In this document: piece after piece, positions 1 through 7,980 of the stretch
Layout of the letters: every line of letters starts with the position of its first letter
Numbering within the stretch: the first letter of the stretch is position 1
NCBI RefSeq assembly: GCF_000276605.1
Contig: NZ_AKJX01000178.1
Location: 1-64,000 of the forward strand
Reading direction: 5' to 3'
Source of the DNA: Acidovorax sp. CF316
GTDB taxonomy: Bacteria > Pseudomonadota > Gammaproteobacteria > Burkholderiales > Burkholderiaceae_C
DNA: 64,000 bases
Translations under genes and position numbers: made by a program
Notes under the pieces: model-generated
Told to the model about the DNA's origin: nothing
Seen by the model: the letters and a program-made list of their open reading frames with translations, nothing else
The model's database searches: none

Positions 1-1420
1 TGCCGCGACCGCACAGCAGCAGCGCGACGGCACCGAGCAGCGAGCCGCGCCAGTACAGACGCGTGTAGCGGAAGTCCGCGTCCATGCCGCTGCCCTTCAG
101 CTTGCGCACGCACAGGTGCACGGTCATGTTGGCGTCAAGGCTCTGGGCCAGCAGCCCGGCCATGAAATCTACGATCAATCCGGCATCGCGCGCCGGCACG
201 AAGGGCTGGTCGTCGCGTAGCGGGACGTCCACCATGCGCGCCAGTGCCAGATCCTCGCCGTCGAAGAGGCTCGTGAGCACCTCGCGCTGAAAGGCATCTG
301 TCGCCATCCAGAACGCGGCGCTGGCACCGCTGGCGAGCAGCTCGTTGGCCAGGGTCAGCGGCCGGCGGCCCATCATCGGGTGGCGCATCACGTTGCCCAG
401 CAGGGAGTTGGGGCGGTCATCCCACAGCGGGGTGTCCAGGTTCACCCCCGCGGCGACCAGTTCGGCAACGGTGCCTGCGTCGCGCTCCTGCCAGTACAGG
501 CGCTCCAGTCGGCGTTGATCGCTCATGGCCGGCGGCGCAACGGAGCGCGCGCCCAGCGTCTCCAGCACGGCCAGCACGTCCGGCCGGTCCTTGAAGAAAT
601 CCACACTGTTGAAGAGCAGGCTGCCCCGCACCTGCTCCGGGTGCAGGGCCCAGCGGATCTGCGCGTTGACGTCCACGCCCTCGCGCGACGCCAGCACGGC
701 CAGCAGCTCGGGATGGTCGCAGAGCGCGCGCAGCACATACTCCGAGCGCCACAGCGCCGCCGGGTCGGCCTGTGGCGCCTGGACGAACGTGCGCAGCAGC
801 GCCGGGGTGTTCTTGCCGCCGTAGCGCTGCACAACCTCTGCGACCTCGTCGACCCAGGCCAAGCAGGCGGTCAGGTCGACGCCCGCGTTCAGCAGCGCCG
901 ACACCGCCTTGCCCAGTCCGGCCTTGGCCGCATGCACCAGAAGCGGTGCGCCATCGACCACGGCGTTCTTCGGTGCACCGTCCTTGATGGCCTTGGCGAA
1001 GGCCGCCTCCTTGCCGTCGAGCAGCAGCTCCAGCAGCTGCTCCTCCTCGGTCAGCGTCGGCGCCGGGAAGGCCTTGGCCGCCACCTTCTTGCCGCCTTGG
1101 TAATGCAGCGTTCGCGTTTCGCCGACCTGCCCGTACCAGATGCGCACCCGGATGTGCGTCGCGCCGGCGTCGTGCAATGCCTGGATGTGCGCCTTCTCCA
1201 GCTCGTCGCCGGATGAGCTGTCGATCACGAAGCGCAGGGTCTCGCCGCGCAGCGACGTACTAGCCAAGAAGGGCTTCTCCCAATCGTCGAAGCAATCTTG
1301 CAGCGGCGCGGGCCACTGGTCGGCGAACTGGCCGACTGCGGCCTGGAGGTGACCATGCAGCGCGGAGAGCATAAGGGCATCGGCGCCGATGCAGGTAAAG
1401 GTCAGGATGTTGGAAGACAT
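1..1420 (-). CDS. Ankyrin-repeat-like protein, N-terminal part (cut by left edge)
   Basis: An uninterrupted minus-strand frame starts at ATG 1420 (MSSNILTFTC) and is still open at base 1, so about 473 residues are visible and the C-terminus lies outside. From about residue 125 the protein has repeated helix-turn-helix units with ankyrin character. Examples are KAIKDGAPKNAVVDGAPLLV, LLNAGVDL, LVAAGVNLDTPLWDD and LLASGASAAF. The first 110 residues resemble no family I recognise. Ankyrin proteins mediate protein-protein contacts; no enzymatic motif, signal peptide or membrane segment is visible. The long frames on the opposite strand are shadows of this gene. Confidence that it is coding is high from codon pattern and repeat logic; the exact function is unknown. 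Confidence 0.72.
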   Translation of the reverse strand, partial: MSSNILTFTCIGADALMLSALHGHLQAAVGQFADQWPAPLQDCFDDWEKPFLASTSLRGETLRFVIDSSSGDELEKAHIQALHDAGATHIRVRIWYGQVGETRTLHYQGGKKVAAKAFPAPTLTEEEQLLELLLDGKEAAFAKAIKDGAPKNAVVDGAPLLVHAAKAGLGKAVSALLNAGVDLTACLAWVDEVAEVVQRYGGKNTPALLRTFVQAPQADPAALWRSEYVLRALCDHPELLAVLASREGVDVNAQIRWALHPEQVRGSLLFNSVDFFKDRPDVLAVLETLGARSVAPPAMSDQRRLERLYWQERDAGTVAELVAAGVNLDTPLWDDRPNSLLGNVMRHPMMGRRPLTLANELLASGASAAFWMATDAFQREVLTSLFDGEDLALARMVDVPLRDDQPFVPARDAGLIVDFMAGLLAQSLDANMTVHLCVRKLKGSGMDADFRYTRLYWRGSLLGAVALLLCGRG

Positions 1421-1761
1421 GAGGGGTGGTGTAGAAAGGCGAGAAGGCGTCCGAGGCGCCATTGTGTCCAGGCTCGATGCCCGCTAGATTGACAATTTGT
1501 CCACACACCCATATTCAGCCTTTGCGACCTTCAATCGACGTTGCAAATTCGGCTTTAGATTTTGCTATCGGATAGAAGCGTGCGAACTGCCGCGTAGGAA
1601 AGGACGCAGCGGCCGAACCAACACTGTAGGAGATCCCTGAAGGTAAATTGGCATGCCTGCCTAGGTCCATCCGCCGTTGCAAGCCGTACTTTGAGGGTTT
1701 TCCAACCCAGCTGCGGCAGGCGTCAATCGAGCACCCTGCGGGCAACTCCAAGGAGACCATC
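1421..1761. other. Divergent intergenic region
   Basis: This gene-free stretch separates the minus-strand ankyrin-like gene from the plus-strand glycine-zipper gene, so it should hold promoters for both. A weak plus-strand sigma70 candidate is TTGACA at 1489-1494, a 17-base spacer, and TATTCA at 1512-1517. Its leader would be about 240 bases long. No other structure is evident. Confidence 0.4.
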
Positions 1762-2259
1762 ATGAGCGAGCTTCGTACCAGTCCACTTGATCCCGAGAAC
1801 AAACCTGGCGCTGGTGCCGTCGTCGGGGGCGCGGCAGGAGGGATTGCCGGTGGAGCCGCTGCCGGAGCCCTGGCAGGGGGTTTGACTGGGCCAGCAGGCG
1901 CTGCCGTAGGGGCTGTCGTTGGCGCTGTGGCGGGCGCCGTCATGGGTAGCAAGGCAGCGGATCCCGCTGTTGAAGATACCTATTGGCGCGAGAACTTTTC
2001 TTCGCGGCCCTATGCCGGCGGATCGACCTACGACGAGTATCAACCTGCCTATCGCTATGGCGTCGATTCCTATTCCAAGTACCCCAATCGCACGTACGAA
2101 GACATCGAACCCGAGCTCGGCAGAGACTGGGGCGGAGTCAGGGGACGGTCCTCACTCGAATGGGAGAAGGCAAAGCACGCAACCCGGGATGCATGGCATC
2201 GGGTGAGCAATGCTGTGGAACGGGCAGTTCCCGGTGACTCCGACAAGGATGGTCGCTAA
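1762..2259 (+). CDS. Glycine-zipper domain protein, probably envelope or stress related
   Basis: The predicted protein has 165 residues, starting at ATG 1762. An AGGAG ribosome site at 1751-1755 supports this over a longer upstream start. Residues 16-62 form a dense Gly/Ala zipper (GAVVGGAAGGIAGGAAAGAL and following), the pattern of outer-membrane or membrane-associated glycine-zipper proteins. The C-terminal half is polar and aromatic (YWRENFSSRPY, YDEYQPAYRYG, YEDIEPELGRDW) and ends in a helical DAWHRVSNAVERA segment. Similar small proteins occur in Burkholderiales stress-response neighbourhoods. The next gene, a small helical protein, lies 58 bases downstream on the same strand and may be co-transcribed. 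No classical signal peptide is seen, so localisation is uncertain. Confidence 0.75.
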   Translation: MSELRTSPLDPENKPGAGAVVGGAAGGIAGGAAAGALAGGLTGPAGAAVGAVVGAVAGAVMGSKAADPAVEDTYWRENFSSRPYAGGSTYDEYQPAYRYGVDSYSKYPNRTYEDIEPELGRDWGGVRGRSSLEWEKAKHATRDAWHRVSNAVERAVPGDSDKDGR

Positions 2260-2317
2260 CAACTGCATGCGGGGCATCTTCAATGCCTTTTTGCTTACTT
2301 CAACTCTTGGAAAAACC

Positions 2318-2563
2318 ATGCAAGAAAAACCCAATGATCCACATCCTCTCAGCGACCTTGCCTACGACTGGATCACCTTGATTCAGAACAAGGCCCAGGC
2401 ATTGATGGCGTACGACCAGTACATCAAGGACGCCGAAGCTGCAGGCTCGCCAGAGTGCGCCGCATTCTTCAAGAAGGTCCACGACACCGACAAAGCACAG
2501 CTCGCCGAAGCAAAACAGCATATGCTGGGGGTGCTTCAAGGCAATATGGGTGCTACCAAGTAG
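2318..2563 (+). CDS. Small helical protein of unknown function
   Basis: The predicted protein has 81 residues, beginning MQEKPNDPHPLSDLAYDW. ATG 2318 was chosen because the sequence before it reads as non-coding leader, although the ribosome site is poor. The protein is amphipathic and helical (LAYDWITLIQNKAQALMAYD, CAAFFKKVHDTDKAQLAEAK), recalling small ferritin-like or bacterioferritin-fragment stress proteins. I cannot assign a family. It follows the glycine-zipper gene on the same strand, so the two may be expressed together. Confidence 0.6.
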   Translation: MQEKPNDPHPLSDLAYDWITLIQNKAQALMAYDQYIKDAEAAGSPECAAFFKKVHDTDKAQLAEAKQHMLGVLQGNMGATK

Positions 2564-2697
2564 GTTCCAAGCACCCGTGCACCCTATCCAGGCTGCATAG
2601 AACCAGTCCTGCAGTTTGAGCAGGCGAAGAAGTAGGCCATCAGCGCAGGCAGTCACAGATCGATGAGCCCGCGTAAGTCCGCTGCTGCGGCTTTGCC

Positions 2698-3078
2698 TCA
2701 ACGCTGCCAGCCTATCCCGTGTACTCCGTTCGCGATCGCCGATCTCTCGAGCATCTGGCATTCGCTGAGCGTGAAGTGCTTCTTCATGAGTGCAACGTGC
2801 GCCAGCGTCGAATGGCCTCCTAAAGGCCCCATGTCGCCATCGTGAATCGCCCCGGGGCGATTCAGCGAGCCCAGGCTTGCTTCGACGAGAAATCTCTTTG
2901 TCCACGGCTGGCCTAGCAATTCGAGCCTTGCGAGGGCGTGATGTCGTTGATCGCGCTCGGTGAGGCGTTGGTAAAGAAGCTTCAACCACTCGGCGTTGGA
3001 TCTCGTGCAGCAGCCCAAATACGCAGCCGAGTGACGGGATGGCTTGTTGTCCGACAGGGTTCGATTAGCGCCGCTCAT
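2698..3078 (-). CDS. Doubtful hypothetical protein
   Basis: This 126-residue minus-strand frame begins MSGANRTLSDNKPSRHSAAY and ends with a stop at 2698. Its sequence is mixed polar and hydrophobic (FLVEASLGSLNRPGAI, VALMKKHFTLSECQML) and is not obviously a shadow of anything on the other strand, because no good plus-strand gene lies there. No family, motif or ribosome site supports it, and the 22-base palindrome falls inside it. It may be spurious or a decayed gene. Confidence 0.22.
   Translation of the reverse strand: MSGANRTLSDNKPSRHSAAYLGCCTRSNAEWLKLLYQRLTERDQRHHALARLELLGQPWTKRFLVEASLGSLNRPGAIHDGDMGPLGGHSTLAHVALMKKHFTLSECQMLERSAIANGVHGIGWQR
2843..2864. repeat. 22-bp perfect palindrome
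   Basis: GAATCGCCCCGGGGCGATTC at 2844-2863 is perfectly self-complementary. The flanking T (2843) and A (2864) also pair, giving 22 bases with no spacer. It could be an operator for a dimeric regulator or a cruciform. No T-run follows, so it is not a classical terminator. Confidence 0.6.
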
Positions 3079-3116
3079 AAGAATCGATTTCCCAGAGTCG
3101 ACAAAAGAGCCGCTCC

Positions 3117-3593
3117 ATGCCGCATTCCATTTCCCTGACAGTCAACGGCCGAACCCGCAGGTTCGATATCGAGCCATCGGTCACGTTGCTGGACCTCCTT
3201 CACGACAAGCTCGGCCTCACGGGCGTCAAGAAAGGCTGCGACCACGGTCAGTGCGGTGCATGCACCGTGCTGGTCAATGGCGAGCGCATCAACTCGTGCC
3301 TGACCCTCGCGGTTATGCGGGATGGCTGTCAGGTGACCACCGTGGAGGGTCTTGCCAAGGACGGCCAGTTGCACCCCTTGCAGCAGGCCTTCGTTGAGCA
3401 TGACGCCTTCCAGTGCGGGTATTGCACCCCTGGCCAGCTGTGTTCCGCAGTGGGCCTGATGAAGGAGGGCCATGCCAGGACGCGCGACGAGGTGCGCGAG
3501 CTCATGAGCGGCAACCTGTGCCGTTGCGGTGCGTATGTGCAGATTCTCAACGCGGTGACAGAAGTCGCATTGGGCGCCCGGGGAACGCCATGA
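3117..3593 (+). CDS. paoA: Aldehyde/xanthine oxidoreductase-type [2Fe-2S] subunit
   Basis: This 158-residue protein carries two [2Fe-2S] clusters that pass electrons from the molybdenum site to FAD. The plant-ferredoxin cluster ligands are C41, C46, C49 and C61 (GCDHGQCGACTVLVNG). The second cluster in the C-terminal helical domain uses C100, C103, C135 and C137 (QCGYCTPGQ, GNLCRCG). It matches PaoA/YagT of the E. coli periplasmic aldehyde oxidoreductase in domain order, but begins directly at the ferredoxin fold with no Tat leader. The assembled enzyme is therefore probably cytoplasmic. Its stop overlaps the start of the FAD subunit (ATGA, 3590-3593), showing translational coupling in a three-gene operon. 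Confidence 0.88.
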   Translation: MPHSISLTVNGRTRRFDIEPSVTLLDLLHDKLGLTGVKKGCDHGQCGACTVLVNGERINSCLTLAVMRDGCQVTTVEGLAKDGQLHPLQQAFVEHDAFQCGYCTPGQLCSAVGLMKEGHARTRDEVRELMSGNLCRCGAYVQILNAVTEVALGARGTP

Positions 3594-4627
3594 AAGGCTT
3601 TACCTATTTGGCGGCCACAGACACGGCGCAAGCGCTGGCTTCGGGGAACGAGGGCGCCTTTATTGCCGGAGGCACCAACCTGCTCGATCTGATGAAGGAG
3701 GGCGTGGCGCGCCCGCGGACGCTCGTTGACATCAACCCGCTGCCGCTGAGCGCCATCGAGCAAACCCAGAGTGGCGGGGTGTTGCTGGGCGCGTTGGCCC
3801 GCAATGCGGCCACGGCATATCATCCGCTGGTGCGCGACAGGTATCCCCTGCTCTCGGCTGCCATCCTCTCGGGCGCGTCCCCGCAGATCCGCAACATGGC
3901 CACCGATGGGGGCAACCTGCTTCAACGCACCCGGTGCCATTACTTCTACGACACCGGCACGCCCTGCAACAAGCGCCTGCCCGGTGGCGGGTGCTCGGCC
4001 ATAGGCAACCTGGCACGCCAGCACGCCATCCTGGGCGCCAGCCCGCAGTGCATAGCCACCCACCCTTCAGACATGTGCGTGGCACTGGCTGCGCTGGATG
4101 CAGTGGTGCACCTCGAATCCCCCGCGGAGCGCAGAAGCGTTCCATTCGCCGAGTTCCACCGGCTGCCCGGGGACCACCCCGACATCGACAACACTATGCA
4201 CCCGGGCGAGTTGATCACGCACATCGAGTTGCCCCCGTCTTCCCAGTTTGCTCAGCACAGCGCCTACCTCAAGATCAGGGAAAGAGCGTCGTACGCCTTC
4301 GCGCTCGTGTCGGTGGCTGCGGCACTTCACCTGGATGAGAGTGGTCGGATCGTCGAAGCACGAATCGCCGTCGGCGGCGTTGCGCACAAGCCTTGGCGCC
4401 AAACGCAGGCGGAGGCCCTGCTGCAGGGGAAAAGGCCCGAGCGTACGGTGTTTGCCGAAGCGGGTGCAGCCCTGCTGGCTGGCGCAGTCCCGCAGGGCAG
4501 CGGGCCCGGGAGCAACGCGTTCAAGATTCCCATGGCCCAGCGCGCAGTGGTGCGCGCCCTTGAGATGGCCCTGGCCGGGCAAACCAGTCTGTTGCCAGGC
4601 AACGCTGTGAAAGGGCACACCGCATGA
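3590..4627 (+). CDS. paoB: Aldehyde oxidoreductase FAD-binding subunit
   Basis: The predicted protein has 345 residues. It starts at the ATG overlapping the stop of the iron-sulphur subunit; the open frame extends further upstream but that part is a shadow. The N-terminal FAD-binding domain shows the FIAGGTNLLDLMKEGV and RNMATDGGNLLQRTRC motifs, followed by the CO dehydrogenase flavoprotein C-terminal domain. Cys116, Cys126, Cys135 and Cys154 (TRCHYFYDTGTPCNKR, GGGC, SPQC) reproduce the insertion that holds an extra [4Fe-4S] cluster in PaoB-type subunits and is absent from ordinary xanthine dehydrogenases. The stop overlaps the next start (ATGA, 4624-4627). Assignment to the PaoB branch is well supported by these cysteines. 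Confidence 0.87.
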   Translation: MKGFTYLAATDTAQALASGNEGAFIAGGTNLLDLMKEGVARPRTLVDINPLPLSAIEQTQSGGVLLGALARNAATAYHPLVRDRYPLLSAAILSGASPQIRNMATDGGNLLQRTRCHYFYDTGTPCNKRLPGGGCSAIGNLARQHAILGASPQCIATHPSDMCVALAALDAVVHLESPAERRSVPFAEFHRLPGDHPDIDNTMHPGELITHIELPPSSQFAQHSAYLKIRERASYAFALVSVAAALHLDESGRIVEARIAVGGVAHKPWRQTQAEALLQGKRPERTVFAEAGAALLAGAVPQGSGPGSNAFKIPMAQRAVVRALEMALAGQTSLLPGNAVKGHTA

Positions 4628-6966
4628 CATCGACTCTCAGCCAAAACACCCAGCAGCCCAAGGCGGAGCCCGGCACGGGCTACGTCCGAATCGGAGACTC
4701 CGTTTCACGCACAGACGGGCGCGCCAAAGTCACGGGCCAGGCGCTGTATGCGGCAGACCACTTCGTGCAGGGGATGCTGTTCGGGGTGGTGGTGAACAGC
4801 ACGATCACTCGGGGCCGTATTACCCGCTTCACGCTCGAGCGCGCGTTGGCCGTCGCGGGCGTGCGCGACATCCTGACCCACGAGAATCGACCCAAGACCC
4901 GGTCCATGGACATCTTCTACAAGGACATGACGGCACCGGGTGGCTCGCCCTTCAAGCCCCTGCACAGCGATGCGATCCTATACAGCGGACAACCCATCGC
5001 GCTGGTGCTGGCAGAAACCTTCGAGGCGGCCCGCGAAGCTTCCCAGCTGGTGGAGGTCGAGTACGAAGTCGAGAAGCATGAAACCGACCTGATGGCCGCG
5101 CTTCACCGGGCCCACGAGCCCAAGGGGTTCAAGGCCGGGTATGTGCCGCCACCCAATCCCAAGGGGGATGCGGACGCCGCCTTTGCGGCGGCGCCGGTGA
5201 AGATCGATGCGCAGTACTACAGCGGGGCTGAATACCACAACCCTCTGGAGATGCACGCCACCACCGTAGTACGCGACGAGGAAGGGCACCTCACCATCTA
5301 CGACAAGACGCAGGGATCGCAGAACAGCCGCTGGGTGGTGTCCCGTGTCTTTGGCTTGGGCAAGGACAAGGTCACGGTCAAGAATCCGTTTGTCGGGGGT
5401 GCTTTCGGATCGGGGCTGCGGCCGCAGTACAACCTCATCCTAGCGGTGATGGCTTCGCTGCATACCGAACGCTCTGTAAGGCTCGTGCTGACCCGCCAGC
5501 AGATGTTCACCTTCGGGCACCGGCCGGAAACCGTGCAGCGCGTGCGGCTTGCCGCCGACCGCGATGGCACCCTCCAGTCCGTCATCCATGAGGCGGTCGC
5601 AGAGACATCGCGCCTGGAAGACTATGTCGAGGTGGTGGTGAATTGGTCGGGCCAGCTGTACACGAGCGACAACGTTCGCCTGGAGTACAAGCTCGTCGAC
5701 CTAGACCGCTACAGCCCCATCGACATGCGAGCACCCGGCGCTGCCCATGGAGTGCACGCGCTCGAAATCGCCATGGATGAACTCTCGTACGCGCTCGGGA
5801 TGGATCCCTTGGCTCTGCGGTTGAAGAACTACGCCGAGCGCGACCCGTCCAGGGACCTACCCCATTCCACCAAGGAGTTGAAGGCCTGCTATGCACAGGG
5901 CGCCGAGCGCTTTGGCTGGGCAAAACGCCCGCTGGAGCCACGGTCCATGCGGGAGGGCAACGAACTGGTCGGCTGGGGCATGGCGACAGGCGTCTGGGAT
6001 GCAATGCAGATGCTCGCCCGTGCGCGGGCAGTGCTCCATGCTGACGGCCGGCTGGAAGTAAGCAGCGCTGCGAGCGACATTGGCACGGGCACCTATACCG
6101 TCATGGCGCAGATTGCCGCCGCGGCCCTGGGCCTGCCACTGGAGAACGTGACCTTCAAGCTCGGGGATTCGACCTTGCCGGTCGCGCCCATCGAAGGCGG
6201 CTCATCGCACGTGGCCACGGTGGGATCGGCCGTGGAAGGCGTTTGCGAGAAGCTGCGAAAGAGGCTGTTCAAGGTGGCCCGTGGACTGGACGATTCACCG
6301 TTTGCCAAGGCGCGCTTCGCAGACGTGGAATTCGTTCGCGGCACCCTGCGCCTGAAGGGGGTGTCAGGAGCGCAGTTGCCGCTCGCGCAGATTCTTGCCG
6401 CTGCTGGCGGCGAGCCTCTTGAGGAGAAGTACTTGATGCTCCCGCACATGCTCAAGCAGCGCAAGTATTCGCGGGCGACCCATTCTGCGGTGTTCTGCGA
6501 GGTGCGGGTGGACGAAGAGCTGGGCACAGTCCGTGTGACACGCGTGGTGAGCGCCATCGCAGCTGGCCGCATCATCAGCGCGAAGACGGCCCGCAGCCAG
6601 ATCCACGGTGGCGTGGTGTGGGGTATCAGCCAGGCTCTTCATGAGGAAGCCCATTCCGACAATTCACTGGGTCGCTTCATGAACCACAGCTTTGCCGAGT
6701 ACCACATCCCGGTGCAGGCGGACATCCACGATATTGACGTGATCTTCGTCGATGAGGATGACCGGATCGTGAGCCGGCTTGGCGCCAAAGGCGTGGGTGA
6801 AATCGGCCAGGTGGGCGTTGCGGCTGCCATCTCCAATGCCATCTTCCATGCCACCGGCAAGCGTGTGCGAAGTACGCCCTTGACGCCGGACAAAGTGATG
6901 CAACTAGAGAACGAGGGTAAGCGTCCAGGCAGCTATATGGATAGCGTCGTTCTCGCCGCTGACTAG
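4624..6966 (+). CDS. paoC: Aldehyde oxidoreductase molybdenum-binding subunit
   Basis: The predicted protein has 780 residues, somewhat longer than E. coli PaoC. The N-terminal aldehyde-oxidase a/b hammerhead domain (DGRAKVTGQALYAAD) is followed by the molybdopterin-cytosine-dinucleotide domain. Key motifs are the cofactor loop GGAFGSGLR and the catalytic base, about Glu726, in GAKGVGEIGQVGVAAAI. The family oxidises aldehydes, often aromatic ones, to carboxylic acids using water. It is the last gene of the operon. I see no XdhC/PaoD-type molybdenum cofactor insertase downstream, where one usually lies, so maturation must rely on a gene elsewhere. The aromatic catabolic context of the wider window fits an aromatic aldehyde substrate, but that is inference. 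Confidence 0.9.
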   Translation: MTSTLSQNTQQPKAEPGTGYVRIGDSVSRTDGRAKVTGQALYAADHFVQGMLFGVVVNSTITRGRITRFTLERALAVAGVRDILTHENRPKTRSMDIFYKDMTAPGGSPFKPLHSDAILYSGQPIALVLAETFEAAREASQLVEVEYEVEKHETDLMAALHRAHEPKGFKAGYVPPPNPKGDADAAFAAAPVKIDAQYYSGAEYHNPLEMHATTVVRDEEGHLTIYDKTQGSQNSRWVVSRVFGLGKDKVTVKNPFVGGAFGSGLRPQYNLILAVMASLHTERSVRLVLTRQQMFTFGHRPETVQRVRLAADRDGTLQSVIHEAVAETSRLEDYVEVVVNWSGQLYTSDNVRLEYKLVDLDRYSPIDMRAPGAAHGVHALEIAMDELSYALGMDPLALRLKNYAERDPSRDLPHSTKELKACYAQGAERFGWAKRPLEPRSMREGNELVGWGMATGVWDAMQMLARARAVLHADGRLEVSSAASDIGTGTYTVMAQIAAAALGLPLENVTFKLGDSTLPVAPIEGGSSHVATVGSAVEGVCEKLRKRLFKVARGLDDSPFAKARFADVEFVRGTLRLKGVSGAQLPLAQILAAAGGEPLEEKYLMLPHMLKQRKYSRATHSAVFCEVRVDEELGTVRVTRVVSAIAAGRIISAKTARSQIHGGVVWGISQALHEEAHSDNSLGRFMNHSFAEYHIPVQADIHDIDVIFVDEDDRIVSRLGAKGVGEIGQVGVAAAISNAIFHATGKRVRSTPLTPDKVMQLENEGKRPGSYMDSVVLAAD

Positions 6967-7409
6967 CTAAGCCACGGTGCCGTCGTGGTACTAGCAGCCG
7001 GGAACCGGGGCCAGCCGCTTGAACAAGGCGTTCCGCCGGCGTGGCGCGGGAGCGTGGCCAGAGTGTTGTGGCCGGCGTCAAGCAACTGCTCAGAGATGAG
7101 TGTGTGGGTGGAGCAGCTTCTTCGGCGTTGACCGCCGAGGAAGTGGAGCGCCACTGGCGCCCCCAGCTCACGGCCTATAAAGTGCCGCGCAGATAGTGAT
7201 ACGCGATCGGCCGCCCCAGTCGCCGGTGGCAAGATATTCTGTTGCTGGGCAGGCAGGTGCAGGCGGTGCGCACGACCGATTGAGCCATCGGTGCCTGCTA
7301 GGTAAGCGGGCGAACTGTGCCCCCCTGGGTCGGCCACGCTGGTCTGCCTGGGCAGAACGCCTGGTTTCGATCCACGGCAGGATGGCCGCAACACCTCAGG
7401 AGAAAAAAA
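6967..7409. other. Intergenic region with decayed gene remnant
   Basis: There is no intact gene in this stretch. It carries the tail of an acyl-CoA ligase (7041-7196), and the remainder looks like degraded coding sequence without recognisable motifs. An AGGAG ribosome site at 7398-7402 serves the next gene. Confidence 0.45.
7041..7196 (+). pseudogene. Remnant of an acyl-CoA synthetase C-terminus
   Basis: One frame reads SALTAEEVERHWRPQLTAYK then VPRR and a stop at 7194-7196. This closely resembles the C-terminal LTAEEV...LAxYKVPR segment of FadD/AMP-ligase proteins. Upstream, GVP appears in another frame (7028-7036), suggesting at least one frameshift. No start codon or N-terminal domain is present. 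It is best read as a decayed gene end left after deletion or rearrangement, not an expressed protein. Confidence 0.45.
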
Positions 7410-7760
7410 ATGGACAAAAAGCGATGGAGTGCCGAGACCCTCATGCGCGGCGAAAAGGCTATGAGCGACCTTGAGACCTTTTGGGGCAACTTCAAGGCCA
7501 GTACACGCGAAGGGCGAAGGCTCATGATGTCGCAACTTCCCAGCCTCCGCTCAGAACTCGCGGGGGTGAGTGAAGCCGACAGTTATGTGCTTGAGCGCCT
7601 GACCAAACTGGATGACGCATGCAGGCAACTATCGCGACTCCAACCTATGAGCTTCAGCGAAGAAGATCAGATCGTGTTCGCACTAGGTGACGTCTCCGTG
7701 ATCCGCGGCCAGCTGCACATGCTGGGCATTGTTGAAGAGGAAACGGCCGCACCCAAATAG
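7410..7760 (+). CDS. Small hypothetical protein
   Basis: The predicted protein has 116 residues and starts at ATG 7410 behind AGGAG (7398-7402), which decides the start over a longer upstream frame. It is helical and charged (EKAMSDLETFWGNFKASTRE, DSYVLERLTKLDDACRQLSR). It contains no cysteine pair, signal peptide or membrane span. I do not recognise a family. It stands alone between the acyl-CoA ligase remnant and a convergent NmrA-like gene. Confidence 0.55.
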   Translation: MDKKRWSAETLMRGEKAMSDLETFWGNFKASTREGRRLMMSQLPSLRSELAGVSEADSYVLERLTKLDDACRQLSRLQPMSFSEEDQIVFALGDVSVIRGQLHMLGIVEEETAAPK

Positions 7761-7980
7761 CCAAATACCGCCTTCTAGCGCTACCCTCCTACGCATCAGG
7801 AGACTGGCAAGGCGTCCGATGGCCTGCTCCACCAAGAAGCCCCCCTGTAGTGCGGCTGGCACCAAGTTTTCAGTTCCGGGAAACTCCATCGGATTGATGA
7901 AGGCCAACAGCACTAGGCTTGCGACTCACGTGGAACCCGTACCTCTCCGCGATCTCGCCGTGGAGGGCCGCCGGGACCGA

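Larger units (their letters stand above)
2564..3116. other. Long intergenic region before the molybdoenzyme operon
   Basis: No convincing gene is present, apart from one doubtful minus-strand frame at 2698-3078. The region contains a perfect long palindrome at 2843-2864. It must also contain the promoter of the paoABC-type operon, but I could not pick a credible -35/-10 pair. The start codon at 3117 has only a weak ribosome site. Confidence 0.4.
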
